From: Streptococcus sp. CSL10205-OR2
Lineage (GTDB): Bacteria > Bacillota > Bacilli > Lactobacillales > Streptococcaceae
Assembly (NCBI RefSeq): GCF_025660655.1
Contig: NZ_JAOTIN010000010.1
Location: 1 to 64,000, forward strand
DNA length: 64,000 nucleotides
Reading direction: 5' to 3'
Under the pieces are notes generated by a model, which was not told the DNA's origin, made no database searches, and saw only the letters and a list, made by a program, of their open reading frames with translations. This document shows, in pieces, positions 45,497 to 54,448 of the stretch (position 1 is the first letter of the stretch; each line of letters starts with the position of its first letter). Both the position numbers and the translations under genes were made by a program.

Positions 45497-46111
45497 ATGT
45501 CTGTTCAAGAAAAATTAATTCGTGCTGGTCATCTCATTGATATGGACGATATCATCAGAGAAGGAAATCCTACTCTTCGTGCCAAAGCTAAAGAAGTGAC
45601 CTTACCACTTTCTGATGAGGACATCAGACTTGGTGAAAAAATGATGCAATTTTTAAAACACTCACAAGATCCTGTAATGGCTGAAAAAATGAAACTGCGT
45701 GCAGGTGTTGGTTTAGCAGCACCACAAATTGATATTTCAAAACGTATTATTGCTGTTTTAGTACCAAATCCTGAAGACCCAGAAGGCAATCCTCCAAAAG
45801 AAGCCTACTCTTTAGAGGAAGTCATGTATAATCCAAAAATCTTATCTCACTCTGTTCAAGATGCCGCTTTAGCTGAAGGCGAAGGTTGTTTATCTGTTGA
45901 CCGTACTGTAGAAGGTTATGTGGTTCGTCATTCACGCATCACCATTGAATACTATGATAAAAATAATGAAAAACACAAACTAAAATTAAAAGGCTATAAT
46001 GCCATTGTTGTCCAACACGAAATTGACCATATTAATGGCGTACTTTTCTATGACCGTATCAACCCTAAAAATCCATTTGAAAGAAAAGAAGGACTACTCC
46101 TATTAGATTAG
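45497..46111 (+). CDS. def: Peptide deformylase
   Basis: Removes the formyl group from nascent N-terminal fMet. 204 residues, the type II size of Gram-positive cocci. All three metal motifs are present: GVGLAAPQ (about 74-81), EGCLSV with the Cys ligand (about 129-134), and [11 protein letters not shown] with two His ligands and the catalytic Glu (about 173-183). GAGG lies 9 nt before the ATG. Monocistronic, divergent from rpsO, preceded by an extended -10 (TGA-TATAGT) near 45454. Confidence 0.97.
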   Translation: MSVQEKLIRAGHLIDMDDIIREGNPTLRAKAKEVTLPLSDEDIRLGEKMMQFLKHSQDPVMAEKMKLRAGVGLAAPQIDISKRIIAVLVPNPEDPEGNPPKEAYSLEEVMYNPKILSHSVQDAALAEGEGCLSVDRTVEGYVVRHSRITIEYYDKNNEKHKLKLKGYNAIVVQHEIDHINGVLFYDRINPKNPFERKEGLLLLD

Positions 46112-46123
46112 TCACTAAAACAA

Positions 46124-46176
46124 TAAAACCCTTTGACCTTGTTAGAAACAAACTAACAAAGCCAAAGGGTTTTTCT
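46124..46176. terminator. Convergent terminator between def and the ABC transporter
   Basis: AAAACCCTTTG ... CAAAGGGTTTTT outer stem with an inner TTGTTAG/CTAACAA stem; T residues follow on the plus strand and A residues on the other. Confidence 0.8.
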
Positions 46177-46178
46177 TA

Positions 46179-47907
46179 TTAAGCAATCGTTTTTTGAATG
46201 TCTTGCATTTGAGCATAACGACCATTTTTAGCCATTAATTCTTGATGGGTTCCTTGTTCAACAATTTCACCATTATCTAAAACCAATATCTGATCAGCAT
46301 CTTGAATGGTTGACAGGCGATGAGCAATAATAAAGGTTGTTCGACCTTCTTTCACCACTGCCATGGCTTTTTGGATAACCTCTTCTGTTTCTGTATCAAT
46401 ATGCGACGTTGCCTCATCTAAAATGAGAATTTTTGGATCAACAAGCAGAGTTCTTGCAAAAGCAATCAATTGTCTTTCGCCACTAGAAAAGGCTGCTCCT
46501 TTTTCGACCACTTTTTCATGAATGCCATTTTTTAATCGCGCTATCATGTCACTAGCACCAACACGCTTAAGAGCTGTCATAATCTCTTCATCAGAAAAAA
46601 CAGGATTATTCATGGCTACATTACTAGCAATCGTCCCTGAAAAAATATAAGGGTCTTGAAGAACAATCCCCATATGACTACGAAGACTCTCTCTTGAAAA
46701 CTCTTTGGTATCTTGACCATCAATCATGATGCGACCTTCTTGTGGATCATAAAAGCGATATAACAGATTCATAATGGAAGATTTTCCTGAACCTGTATGA
46801 CCAACTAGAGCGACTGTCTGACCTGCTTTAGCATGGATAGCAATGTTTTTTAAAACTTTTTTATCAGCTTCATATGAAAAAGAAACGTTGTCAAAAACCA
46901 CATCACCAACAGCAATGGTAAGTTCTTTGTCTGAATCATCTTCAAGCGGTTCGTCTAAGAGTTCTAACAGGCGATTTCCCGTCGTTAATGACCGTTTAAG
47001 ATTTGGCAAACTTCGTACTAAATTTCCCATCATATCAAACAAGATAGAAACATAATTGATGTAGATAAATAGTCTACCTGGTGTGATTAGTGAATGATTG
47101 GCTAAAAATTGATAACCAACAATCGTTAGGGTTCCAGCAATCACAAAATTTTTCAACATTTCCATCAAGTTCCAAGAAAGTGAACTATCAATCAAAATAG
47201 CCTTGTTTTCTGATTGACGCATTTTCTCTGATAACTGAAGAAAGTCGTTCATAATCCGTTTTTCCTGGTGGTACAGTTGAATCACAACAGAACCATTCAT
47301 CGTTTCATTCACTTGCGTGTTGATTTCACTTCTAGCTTCATAAAAATTAGAAATCGGCTTTTCCGTAATACGATTATAAAGAAGTTGCCAGTAATAAAAA
47401 ATAGGGAGTACCCAGCTTCCAATCTAAGAAAAAGACAATCCCATAAATAATTGTAATTCTCAAACTCGCACGAACAAGATGAGATAAAAGATTAGCATAG
47501 AACTGTGTTCTAATGGTTTCTGTATCATTAACAATCCGAGTAGCGATTTTCCCTGCCGGCTTATCATCAAAGTAGGAAATAGGGAGTCGTTGCATCACTC
47601 GGTAGGCTCTTTCGCGTAAAAAGGCAGCTGTTTTATTAGCAGAATGCATCAAAAGACGAGTTGACACATAATAACCGATGCTATAAACAACCATTAAGGT
47701 CACAAATAAAGATAGATATCTTAACAGCAAGGCTTGATTAAGTGGCAACCCTTTAGATAAATCACTCAAAGGGCCATCAATAATTCTTCGTACAATGAGT
47801 GGTGACACTTGCTGTAAAAGAGACGACATTAAGAGCAAAAGCATCCCCAAACCGAAAAATTTTTTAACTGCTTTTAATTCTTTTACTAATGATAAAATAA
47901 CACTCAA
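46179..47907 (-). pseudogene. Frameshifted ABC exporter half (canonical ATPase partner of a heterodimer)
   Basis: Two reading frames together make one exporter half of about 576 codons. The first (47907-47374, TTG start with GAAGGAGG upstream) encodes the N-terminal membrane helices to DWKLG. The second (entered near 47395, running to 46179) resumes in the +1 frame as VLPIFYYWQLLYNRITEKP and carries the rest of the membrane domain and the ATPase: Walker A GHTGSGKSS, signature FSSGERQ, Walker B ILILDEATSHID with catalytic Glu, IIAHRLST. Aligned to its partner, about 11 nt appear deleted at the junction. Without read-through both products should be inactive; a sequencing error cannot be excluded. 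Confidence 0.85.
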
Positions 47908-48140
47908 AACTAATCCTCCTTCGTTTGTTGGTATAGATATTATTCATAATATCAACCTTTTTTAGCCATCAAATCTACTGGTTTACCAACACTAGCGAAA
48001 GTTTCTCTTGATTTAATGCTTAAACTAACTTCTGTCAAAATTTGGCTTGAACCATTTGATAAATAAACGAATAAGATTCAAACACTATTACTTCTGATTT
48101 TTAAGACAAACTGACCATCTTTTTCTAGTTGATCATCACT
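47908..48140 (-). pseudogene. Decayed, internally deleted 3' remnant of a second copy of the ABC half-transporter
   Basis: The minus strand decodes, with stops, as DDQLEKDGQFVLKIRSNSV*ILFVYLSNGSSQILTEVSLSIKSRETFASVGKP, jumps to PVDLMAKKG*YYE*YLYQQTKED*. The intact gene at 49052 has DELEKDGKIILTKPEEIVFDHYSF...SLSDISLRIKAGETLGVVGKT and, about 190 residues later, GKPADLIANKGWYYEQYLRQQTKED. So the remnant joins these two parts at a shared VGK/GKP, deleting most of the ATPase. Its end abuts the frameshifted partner gene as in the presumed original operon. Confidence 0.85.
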
Positions 48141-49006
48141 CGTTTTTTTATATTTTTGACTTCTTGGTTAAAAAAATCTTCTAATTTTTCCGTGCCAAAT
48201 TTTGGAGCAGACATATCCATCGCCATGGTCGTCATTATAAATTCTAATGGGCCATAGATCTTTTGACCAGTAAACGTCCTAATGGCACTAAGAGTCAATC
48301 TTCTTAAAAAATCTGGTAAATGCACTATCCTGATTTTTTTGTGATACGCCTTTAATGCTAATACTGCCATTTCGTTTTGCGAAAGTAGCTCAGGACCGCC
48401 GATGGCTAATTCTTTTTCATCATTTACGATAGAATCAACGACAGCAATAGCTAAATCTTTTCCGTGAATGGGATTGAGTTTTAATGTGCCATCTCCAAAC
48501 AAATACACTGTCCCGTTTTTTGCCATGTTGAGAAATTCCGCCATATCTGAGAAAAATCCATTTGGTCTGATAATCGCGTAATCTAAGCCTGAGGCTTTTA
48601 AATAATCACCTAATTTTTCTTTGGCTTCACAAATTTTTAAATGTCTCAGCTGTTCACCTTTAAAAACCGAAACATAGATAAACTTTTTGACACCACTTTT
48701 TTTAGCGTCATTGATTAGGTTTGCATTTGCCTGATAGTCAACATCCATATAGGTTAATCCATCTTTTTGACGTGTAATACCAACTGTACTAATCACGATA
48801 TCAATATCCTCGCAAATACCTTTTAAATCCTCTGAACTTGTTACCTGGGCTTCAACTATTTCAAGGTTTGGCGCTACCAGGTTAACGTTATTTTTATTTC
48901 TCACAATGATTTTAGTCCGATAGCCTCTTTTTATCAGCTCCTGCATTACAAATCTTCCTAGGTAGCCTGTAGCTCCCGCTAAAAGTACTTTTTCGTTGGT
49001 CATCAT
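48125..49006 (-). CDS. NmrA-like NAD(P)-binding (atypical SDR) protein
   Basis: About 293 residues from the ATG at 49006, with AGGAGG 7 nt upstream. The N-terminal Rossmann motif VLLAGATGYLGRFVMQELIKRG (GxxGxxG) binds NAD(P). IDIVISTVGITRQ, KKFIYVSVF, YAIIRPNGFF and GPELLSQNEMAVLA place it in the atypical SDR/NmrA group, which often lacks the YxxxK catalytic pair, as here. Role unknown (redox sensing or isoprenoid/quinone reduction are guesses). The last codons (RVMIN then stop) lie in DNA homologous to the neighbouring ABC gene remnant, so its natural 3' end was probably replaced. It sits between an intact ABC half-transporter and that remnant. Confidence 0.8.
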   Translation of the reverse strand: MMTNEKVLLAGATGYLGRFVMQELIKRGYRTKIIVRNKNNVNLVAPNLEIVEAQVTSSEDLKGICEDIDIVISTVGITRQKDGLTYMDVDYQANANLINDAKKSGVKKFIYVSVFKGEQLRHLKICEAKEKLGDYLKASGLDYAIIRPNGFFSDMAEFLNMAKNGTVYLFGDGTLKLNPIHGKDLAIAVVDSIVNDEKELAIGGPELLSQNEMAVLALKAYHKKIRIVHLPDFLRRLTLSAIRTFTGQKIYGPLEFIMTTMAMDMSAPKFGTEKLEDFFNQEVKNIKKRVMIN

Positions 49007-49051
49007 TTCACACCTCCTTAATGGCTCATGAAACATGTGTTTTGACTGGAA

Positions 49052-50773
49052 TTAATCTTCCTTCGTTTGTTGGCGTAAGTATTGCTCATAATACCAACCC
49101 TTGTTAGCAATTAAATCGGCAGGTTTTCCTGCCTCAACAATCTTACCTTCCTCTAAAACAATCACCCAATCAGCATGGTTAACAGCTGATAGCCTGTGAG
49201 TCACAATGATGGTTGTTTTTTCTTGTCTCTCTTTTTGAATATTATCAATGATAGCTTGCTCAGTTTTAGCATCAACAGCTGACAAGGAATCATCTAAGAT
49301 GAGAATATCTGGATTCTTTAAGAAGGCTCTAGCAATTGAGATGCGTTGTTTTTGACCCCCTGATATCGAAACACCTTTTTCACCAATAGCAGTTTCAAGT
49401 CCTTTGGACATGCGGTTTAAATCGTCAGTAAAGGCTGCTGTCTCAATAGCTTTTAAAATATCTTCTTGACTAGCATCAGCATTTCCCACAGCAATATTGT
49501 CACCAACAGATTTTGAAAACAAAATATGCTCTTGTGGTACATAACTAATGGCATCTTCGATAGACGTTTTTTGATAGTCAACAACTGGTCTTTGATTAAT
49601 ATTAAAAACACCCTGCCCTACTGGGTATTGTCTTAGGAACTGACGCACAAAAGTCGTCTTCCCAGAACCTGTTTTACCAACAACACCAAGAGTTTCTCCT
49701 GCTTTAATACGTAAACTAATATCAGATAGACTTTGGTTTGAACCATTTGGGTAAGTAAACGAATAATGATCAAAGACTATCTCTTCTGGTTTTGTTAAGA
49801 TAATCTTCCCGTCTTTTTCAAGTTCATCACCGGTTACTAACAATTCATTAATTTTTTCAAAAGACGTTTTACCAACTTGATAGGTTAAAATAAATTCTGC
49901 CAACATCCAAAATGGCTCAACTAAAGATGAGGCGTAGAGCTGAAGAGCAATGATTTGACCCAAGGTTAAGGTCCCATCTTGAATGCCATTTGCTCCCATC
50001 AAAAGAATAATCACCGTTGAAATCCCTAAAAAGAAGAAAAATAAGGGACCGTATGCCGATTGATAGCGTCTAACGTAATCATCTTGTCTGGCTAATTTTT
50101 GTGTGCTCGCTTGAAATTTTTTGAACAAATCTTCTTTTTTACTATAGGCTCGAATCACACGAATACCTTCAATGACTTCTAAGACTTCATCACTTAGACT
50201 GGCAATGGCATTACGATTTTTTTCAACTAGAACATCTTGTTTTTTCCCCAAAAAGTAGATACACCCTGCTAACAAGAGTAGGGGAATAATAGCAAAAAGA
50301 CTAACTGACCATGAAATAAAAAACATGACAGGAATCACAAAAAGAACTGTGCCACCAGCATAAAAAACAACCATGAGACCAAAACCAACTAGTTCTTTGA
50401 GTCCTTCTGAATCGGTTGTGAAGCGCGTCATCACATCTCCAGAACGAAACTTGTCAAAAAAAGGTGTTCTCATTTTCAATAATTTTTTAAAAGCCTGTTT
50501 TTGTAGATTCAAACGAAATTCGACAGAAGATTGAAACAAGTAACGCGCCCAAATATAAGCTGTCACATAAGAAATTACAGTAACAAAGATTAAATAAATG
50601 GCATTATTAACTAATAGTTGCGAGGTGAGTTGCCCTTTTGTCATCAAATCGACAACCTGCTCAATGATTTTAGTTGGAATAACCAGACTCACATCATAAA
50701 TAACAAGAGCCGTCACAATCAGCAAGTAACGCCACTTCTTTTTCATAATAAAATGATAGATTAGTTGAAACAT
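49052..50773 (-). CDS. ABC exporter half-transporter with degenerate ATPase (heterodimeric multidrug type)
   Basis: 573 residues from the ATG at 50773 (GAGG, 8-nt spacer). Six membrane helices (about 1-310), then the ATPase: Walker A GKTGSGKTT, Q-loop SYVPQEH, signature VSISGGQKQR, Walker B ILILDDSLSAVD, H-loop THRLSAV. The catalytic Glu after Walker B is Asp, as in the non-canonical partner of heterodimeric exporters (LmrC/BmrC/PatA-type). The intended partner is the frameshifted gene downstream, so the pump may be lost here, unless this half works with another partner. Upstream lies a 21-codon leader ORF and a terminator hairpin, suggesting induction by ribosome stalling. Confidence 0.88.
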   Translation of the reverse strand: MFQLIYHFIMKKKWRYLLIVTALVIYDVSLVIPTKIIEQVVDLMTKGQLTSQLLVNNAIYLIFVTVISYVTAYIWARYLFQSSVEFRLNLQKQAFKKLLKMRTPFFDKFRSGDVMTRFTTDSEGLKELVGFGLMVVFYAGGTVLFVIPVMFFISWSVSLFAIIPLLLLAGCIYFLGKKQDVLVEKNRNAIASLSDEVLEVIEGIRVIRAYSKKEDLFKKFQASTQKLARQDDYVRRYQSAYGPLFFFFLGISTVIILLMGANGIQDGTLTLGQIIALQLYASSLVEPFWMLAEFILTYQVGKTSFEKINELLVTGDELEKDGKIILTKPEEIVFDHYSFTYPNGSNQSLSDISLRIKAGETLGVVGKTGSGKTTFVRQFLRQYPVGQGVFNINQRPVVDYQKTSIEDAISYVPQEHILFSKSVGDNIAVGNADASQEDILKAIETAAFTDDLNRMSKGLETAIGEKGVSISGGQKQRISIARAFLKNPDILILDDSLSAVDAKTEQAIIDNIQKERQEKTTIIVTHRLSAVNHADWVIVLEEGKIVEAGKPADLIANKGWYYEQYLRQQTKED

Positions 50774-50881
50774 CAAGTTTTCCTCTTTCTTTTGACCCCA
50801 TCTTTTTATAGGCATCCTTTCAATCGAGTAATGACTATACGACAGCTAGCCTAGAACAGCCTAAAAAGATTATAAAAATAC

Positions 50882-50925
50882 AAAAAGACCCATAGTAGAA
50901 CAACTCCTACAATGAGCCCTTTTTT
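50882..50925 (-). terminator. Attenuator-type terminator before the ABC exporter
   Basis: GGCTCATTGTAG (50918-50907) pairs with CTACTATGGGTC (50898-50887), loop GAGTTGTT, then TTTTTG on the minus strand. It lies after the leader ORF and 109 bp before the exporter start. AGGAGTT in its 5' arm and loop is complementary to AACTCCT inside the leader ORF. Confidence 0.65.
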
Positions 50926-50939
50926 GTGTGTTAAAAACA

Positions 50940-51005
50940 CTACATTTTCAGGTCAGAAAGGAGTTCATTTTTATCTAACATCATAGCAAGCCATAATTTG
51001 TTCAT
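50940..51005 (-). CDS. 21-residue leader peptide of the ABC exporter locus
   Basis: Reads MNKLWLAMMLDKNELLSDLK-M and stop. It has an excellent ribosome site (AAAGGAG, 8-nt spacer), lies about 30 nt after a strong promoter, and is followed within 22 nt by a terminator hairpin. Its codons for Glu-Leu-Leu (GAACTCCTT) can pair with the AGGAGTT of the terminator, so ribosome position on this ORF would decide which structure forms. Small leader ORFs controlling drug-exporter genes by attenuation are known in Firmicutes; that this one works so is inferred. Confidence 0.65.
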   Translation of the reverse strand: MNKLWLAMMLDKNELLSDLKM

Positions 51006-51038
51006 GATTCTAAACTCCTTTCCTTAAATTCGTTATTA

Positions 51039-51067
51039 ATAGTAACATAAATATACAGAGATGTAAA
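51039..51067 (-). promoter_or_regulatory. Promoter of the leader peptide/ABC exporter transcript
   Basis: -35 TTTACA (51067-51062), 17-bp spacer, extended -10 TGT-TACTAT (51044-51039). Confidence 0.75.
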
Positions 51068-51117
51068 CCATTTTATTTTTTTTACAACATCTTTCTATGT
51101 GCCATACGACATCACAC

Positions 51118-51492
51118 TTATTCAGCTGTTTTTAAAAGAGAAATGTCAACCTTAACGTCATCACGCAAAAGTTTTTTAACACGACAGTAGTCATCAATAT
51201 AAGCTAGGATGGCTCCTGATTCTTCTTGATTATATGGATGATGAATAGCCACTGTTAAGCTGAAATGATCATCTTCATAAGAGGAAGACACTTCAATTGG
51301 TACCTCGTTTAGGTGATGGTGTTTTTTAAAATACCCTTGCACACACATGGTAATACATGACCCCAAGGCAATATTAACAAGACTCATTGGCGTTTCTCCT
51401 TGTTGTTTGACACCAAATAACTCTACAGAGTCCCCATAGCCTTCTGATTTAACATGAAAAAGACGATCACCAATAATTTTTGTTTGATACAT
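51118..51492 (-). CDS. OsmC/Ohr-family protein
   Basis: 124 residues from the ATG at 51492, which has AAAGGAG 6 nt upstream. OsmC-type fold: an N-terminal beta segment (YQTKIIGDRLFHVKSEGYGDSVELFGVKQ), then the central helix with PMSLVNIALGSCITMCVQGYFKK holding the first redox Cys. The usual second Cys is not obvious, so peroxidase activity is uncertain; many OsmC-like proteins of this branch are uncharacterised. It lies 71 bp after lplA and may share the pyruvate dehydrogenase transcript, where lipoyl proteins could serve as reductant in Ohr-type peroxidases. Confidence 0.75.
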   Translation of the reverse strand: MYQTKIIGDRLFHVKSEGYGDSVELFGVKQQGETPMSLVNIALGSCITMCVQGYFKKHHHLNEVPIEVSSSYEDDHFSLTVAIHHPYNQEESGAILAYIDDYCRVKKLLRDDVKVDISLLKTAE

Positions 51493-51563
51493 ATTAAACT
51501 CCTTTGATAGATAATTTATAAACAAAACAGGAGAAGACTATATCTTCTCCTGTTAAAGACTTA

Positions 51564-52556
51564 TTAAGCCACGATAGCTTTTGCGACTTCTTCTACTGTC
51601 ATACGTGAGAAATAAGCAGTTGTATCGATGGTTTTTAATTTTTCAAGAACTGCAGGGTATTCATAAGGAACACCAACTAACAATTCTTCAATTTCACTAA
51701 CATCTTTAATTCCAAAGAAGTCACCGTAAATTTTAATCGATTTAATGATTGACTTGTCAACATTGGCATAAGTAGTAATCTTACCAGCTGGATAGCGAAC
51801 ATTACGAGAAATGGTATATTCTGGTGCTTTACCATACGTCCAATCCCATGTGCCAAAAGTTTCTTCTGCTGACTTTTTAATATGAGCCAATTCTTCATCT
51901 GATAAAACATATTCTGTCATATCAGGATGTGTTTTTTTCATTTGCTCTAAGAGGGCATCTTTAAATTCAGTAACAGTGATTTTTTTAGGTAATTCACTTA
52001 AAATGTTAGTCACACGTGCACGCACTGATTTGATCCCTTTTGACTCAATTTTATCCTTGCTCACTTTGAGGGCACTTGCTAAAACTGATAAATCAACATC
52101 AAAAAGTAAAGCACCATGGTGCATCATACGTCCCTTGTAGTATGCTTGAGCGTTACCACCGAATTTTTTACCATTAATTTCCAAGTCATTACGACCTGTA
52201 AACTCAGCTTTAACACCCATATCTGCTAATGTTTCGATAACTGGAGCTGAGAACTTTTTGAAATCAAAAGCGCCTTCTTCTCCTGATTTTGAAGAAATGA
52301 TGGTGTAGTTAAGATTATTTAAATCATGATAAACAGCCCCACCACCTGACAGACGACGAACCACTTTGATACCATGCTCATCGGTATATTCTTTATTAAT
52401 TTCTTCAATGGCATTTTGGTGTCTACCAATAATAATAGCTGGTTCATTGATCCAGAGAATAAAAATTTCATCCTCATCCATTAATTCTCTAAAAGCATAG
52501 GCTTCTAAGGCAATATTAAAAGCTGGGTCATTGCTATTGTTGACAATATATTTCAT
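51564..52556 (-). CDS. lplA: Lipoate-protein ligase A
   Basis: Attaches lipoate to the lipoyl-lysine of the pyruvate dehydrogenase subunits. 330 residues: N-terminal catalytic domain with NDPAFNIALEAYAF, WINEPAIIIGRHQN, the lipoate-AMP loop VVRRLSGGGAVYHDLNNLNYTII, NDLEINGKKFGGNAQAYYKGRMMHHGALLFD, and an accessory C-terminal domain (from about 250) as in the two-domain LplA. AAGGAG is 7 nt from the ATG. It lies at the end of acoABCL-lplA, 82 bp after acoL, supplying the cofactor for the same complex. Confidence 0.95.
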   Translation of the reverse strand: MKYIVNNSNDPAFNIALEAYAFRELMDEDEIFILWINEPAIIIGRHQNAIEEINKEYTDEHGIKVVRRLSGGGAVYHDLNNLNYTIISSKSGEEGAFDFKKFSAPVIETLADMGVKAEFTGRNDLEINGKKFGGNAQAYYKGRMMHHGALLFDVDLSVLASALKVSKDKIESKGIKSVRARVTNILSELPKKITVTEFKDALLEQMKKTHPDMTEYVLSDEELAHIKKSAEETFGTWDWTYGKAPEYTISRNVRYPAGKITTYANVDKSIIKSIKIYGDFFGIKDVSEIEELLVGVPYEYPAVLEKLKTIDTTAYFSRMTVEEVAKAIVA

Positions 52557-52637
52557 TTGTAACTCCTTACCTTATGATAATGATAGAACTAAGAAAAGAC
52601 AAATCTTAGACAACCTAAGATTTATCTTTTACAGTAT

Positions 52638-54380
52638 TTATTTACGTCTTGGTGGGTTATGAATAGCTTCACCTAAAACATCCATGAAGGCTTCATACAT
52701 CACTTCTGAGAAAGTAGGATGTCCATGAATAGAAAGCGCTACTTCATCAACTGTTAATTCAGATTCCATGATGGTTGATGCTTCATTGATCATTTCAGCT
52801 GCAGATGGTCCAACAATGTGAACACCCAAGATTTCATGATATTTAGCATCAGCTATTACTTTAACAAAACCATGGTCTTCATTTGAAGCAATCGCACGTC
52901 CATTTCCAGTAAAGCTGTTTCTACCAATTAAGATATCGCCATATTGTTCACGCGCTTGCTCTTCTGTTAAACCACAGATAGCTACTTCTGGATGTGTATA
53001 AACAGCTGCAGGTGTGTAAGCAAGGTTCGCTTTACGAGTGTTACCACGCATTGCATTTTCAGCAGCTACTTCACCCATACGGTAAGCAGCATGTGCCAAC
53101 ATTTTTTGACCATTCACATCACCTGGTGCATAGATACCTGGAATAGATGTTTCTTGATATTCATTAACTTTAATACGGCCTCTATCTAACTCAAGGTTAA
53201 GATCTTCAAGTCCATTTAATTGTGGTACACGTCCAATTGAAAGAAGGGCTTTGTCAACAACAACTTCTTGGCCACTTACTTTAAGGGTCAATTGATTATT
53301 AGCTTCAACAATTTCTTCCAATGATACTGACGTCATGAATTTCATACCTTTCTTAGAAAGGATTTTTTGTAATTCAAGAGAAATTTCACGATCCATAGCA
53401 GGAATGATACGGTCAGCCATTTCAACAACAGTGACTTCTGTTCCATATGATGCAAAGACTAATCCAAGCTCAACTCCGACAACACCACCACCAATAACGG
53501 CTAATGATTTTGGAATTTCACGAAGATCAAGAATATCATCAGATGTTAACACATGTTTAGAATCAATTCCTGGGATATTAATACGAGAAACTTTTGAACC
53601 AGTTGCCAAGATGATGTTGCGACCTTTGATGGTTTGGCTACCAATCACAACAGTCTTATCTGGGTTAACTTTAGCTAAACCATTAAACATAGTCACTTTA
53701 TTAGCTTTTAACAAGCCACCAACACCACTTGTTAATTTCTTAACCACTGAGTTTTTAAAGTCAACGGTTTTATCCATATCAATGGTGTAGTTTGTTGATG
53801 CTAGGTTGATACCACGGCCAGCAGCAATTTTCAAACCTTCTAAGATTTCAGCATTTTTAAGATAAGTTTTTGTTGGGATACATCCTTTGTTTAAGCAGGT
53901 ACCACCAAATTCTGATTTTTCAACAATAGCGATTTTACCACCAAGTTGAGCACCACGAATAGCAGCATAATATCCTGCAGGTCCACCACCAACAACAACA
54001 ATATCATACTCATCATCTGCTAATGCAGTTTTTGGTGCTTGTGCTACTTCTTGAGCAGGGGCTTTAGGAACCTCTAGACCAGCAGCTTCAAGTTCTTTGG
54101 TTGCTTCTTTAACAGTTGCTGCCCCAGCATCAACAGTTTCACCAGCTTCACCCAAGTAAGCAATGACTTCTGTGACAGGAACAGTTGCACCATCTCCGTG
54201 AACAATCTTAATTAAAACGCCTGAATCTTCCGCTTCAATTTCCATATTTGTTTTATCAGACATGATTTCTAGAAGGATGTCACCTTCTTTGACTTCATCA
54301 CCTTCTTGTTTTTTCCACTCGAGGATTTCACCTTCTTGCATATCAACACCGAGTTTGGGCATGATCACTTCAATTGCCAT
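52638..54380 (-). CDS. acoL: Dihydrolipoyl dehydrogenase (E3) with N-terminal lipoyl domain
   Basis: Reoxidises dihydrolipoyl groups of the pyruvate dehydrogenase complex with NAD+. 580 residues: lipoyl domain (1-80) with the lipoylated Lys in MSDKTNME, Ala/Pro/Glu-rich linker, then the flavoprotein with IVVVGGGPAGYYAAIRGAQLGG, the redox disulfide GGTCLNKGCIPTK, VIGGGVVGVELG, IYAPGDVNG, and HGHPTFSEVMYEA (catalytic His). A lipoyl domain fused to E3 is the streptococcal arrangement. The domain is almost the same as that of the E2 protein upstream. AAGGAG is 7 nt from the ATG. Fourth gene of acoABCL. Confidence 0.95.
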   Translation of the reverse strand: MAIEVIMPKLGVDMQEGEILEWKKQEGDEVKEGDILLEIMSDKTNMEIEAEDSGVLIKIVHGDGATVPVTEVIAYLGEAGETVDAGAATVKEATKELEAAGLEVPKAPAQEVAQAPKTALADDEYDIVVVGGGPAGYYAAIRGAQLGGKIAIVEKSEFGGTCLNKGCIPTKTYLKNAEILEGLKIAAGRGINLASTNYTIDMDKTVDFKNSVVKKLTSGVGGLLKANKVTMFNGLAKVNPDKTVVIGSQTIKGRNIILATGSKVSRINIPGIDSKHVLTSDDILDLREIPKSLAVIGGGVVGVELGLVFASYGTEVTVVEMADRIIPAMDREISLELQKILSKKGMKFMTSVSLEEIVEANNQLTLKVSGQEVVVDKALLSIGRVPQLNGLEDLNLELDRGRIKVNEYQETSIPGIYAPGDVNGQKMLAHAAYRMGEVAAENAMRGNTRKANLAYTPAAVYTHPEVAICGLTEEQAREQYGDILIGRNSFTGNGRAIASNEDHGFVKVIADAKYHEILGVHIVGPSAAEMINEASTIMESELTVDEVALSIHGHPTFSEVMYEAFMDVLGEAIHNPPRRK

Positions 54381-54448
54381 TATTATCTCCTTTTTATTTC
54401 AATAATTAAATAGTGATTTATTATCTATTTTATGAAAACCTGATGTCA

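Noticed and set aside
47374-47907. Treating the N-terminal ABC frame as an independent small membrane protein gene
   Set aside because: The frame resumes as an exporter membrane domain one base out of phase, so it is one broken gene, not two genes.
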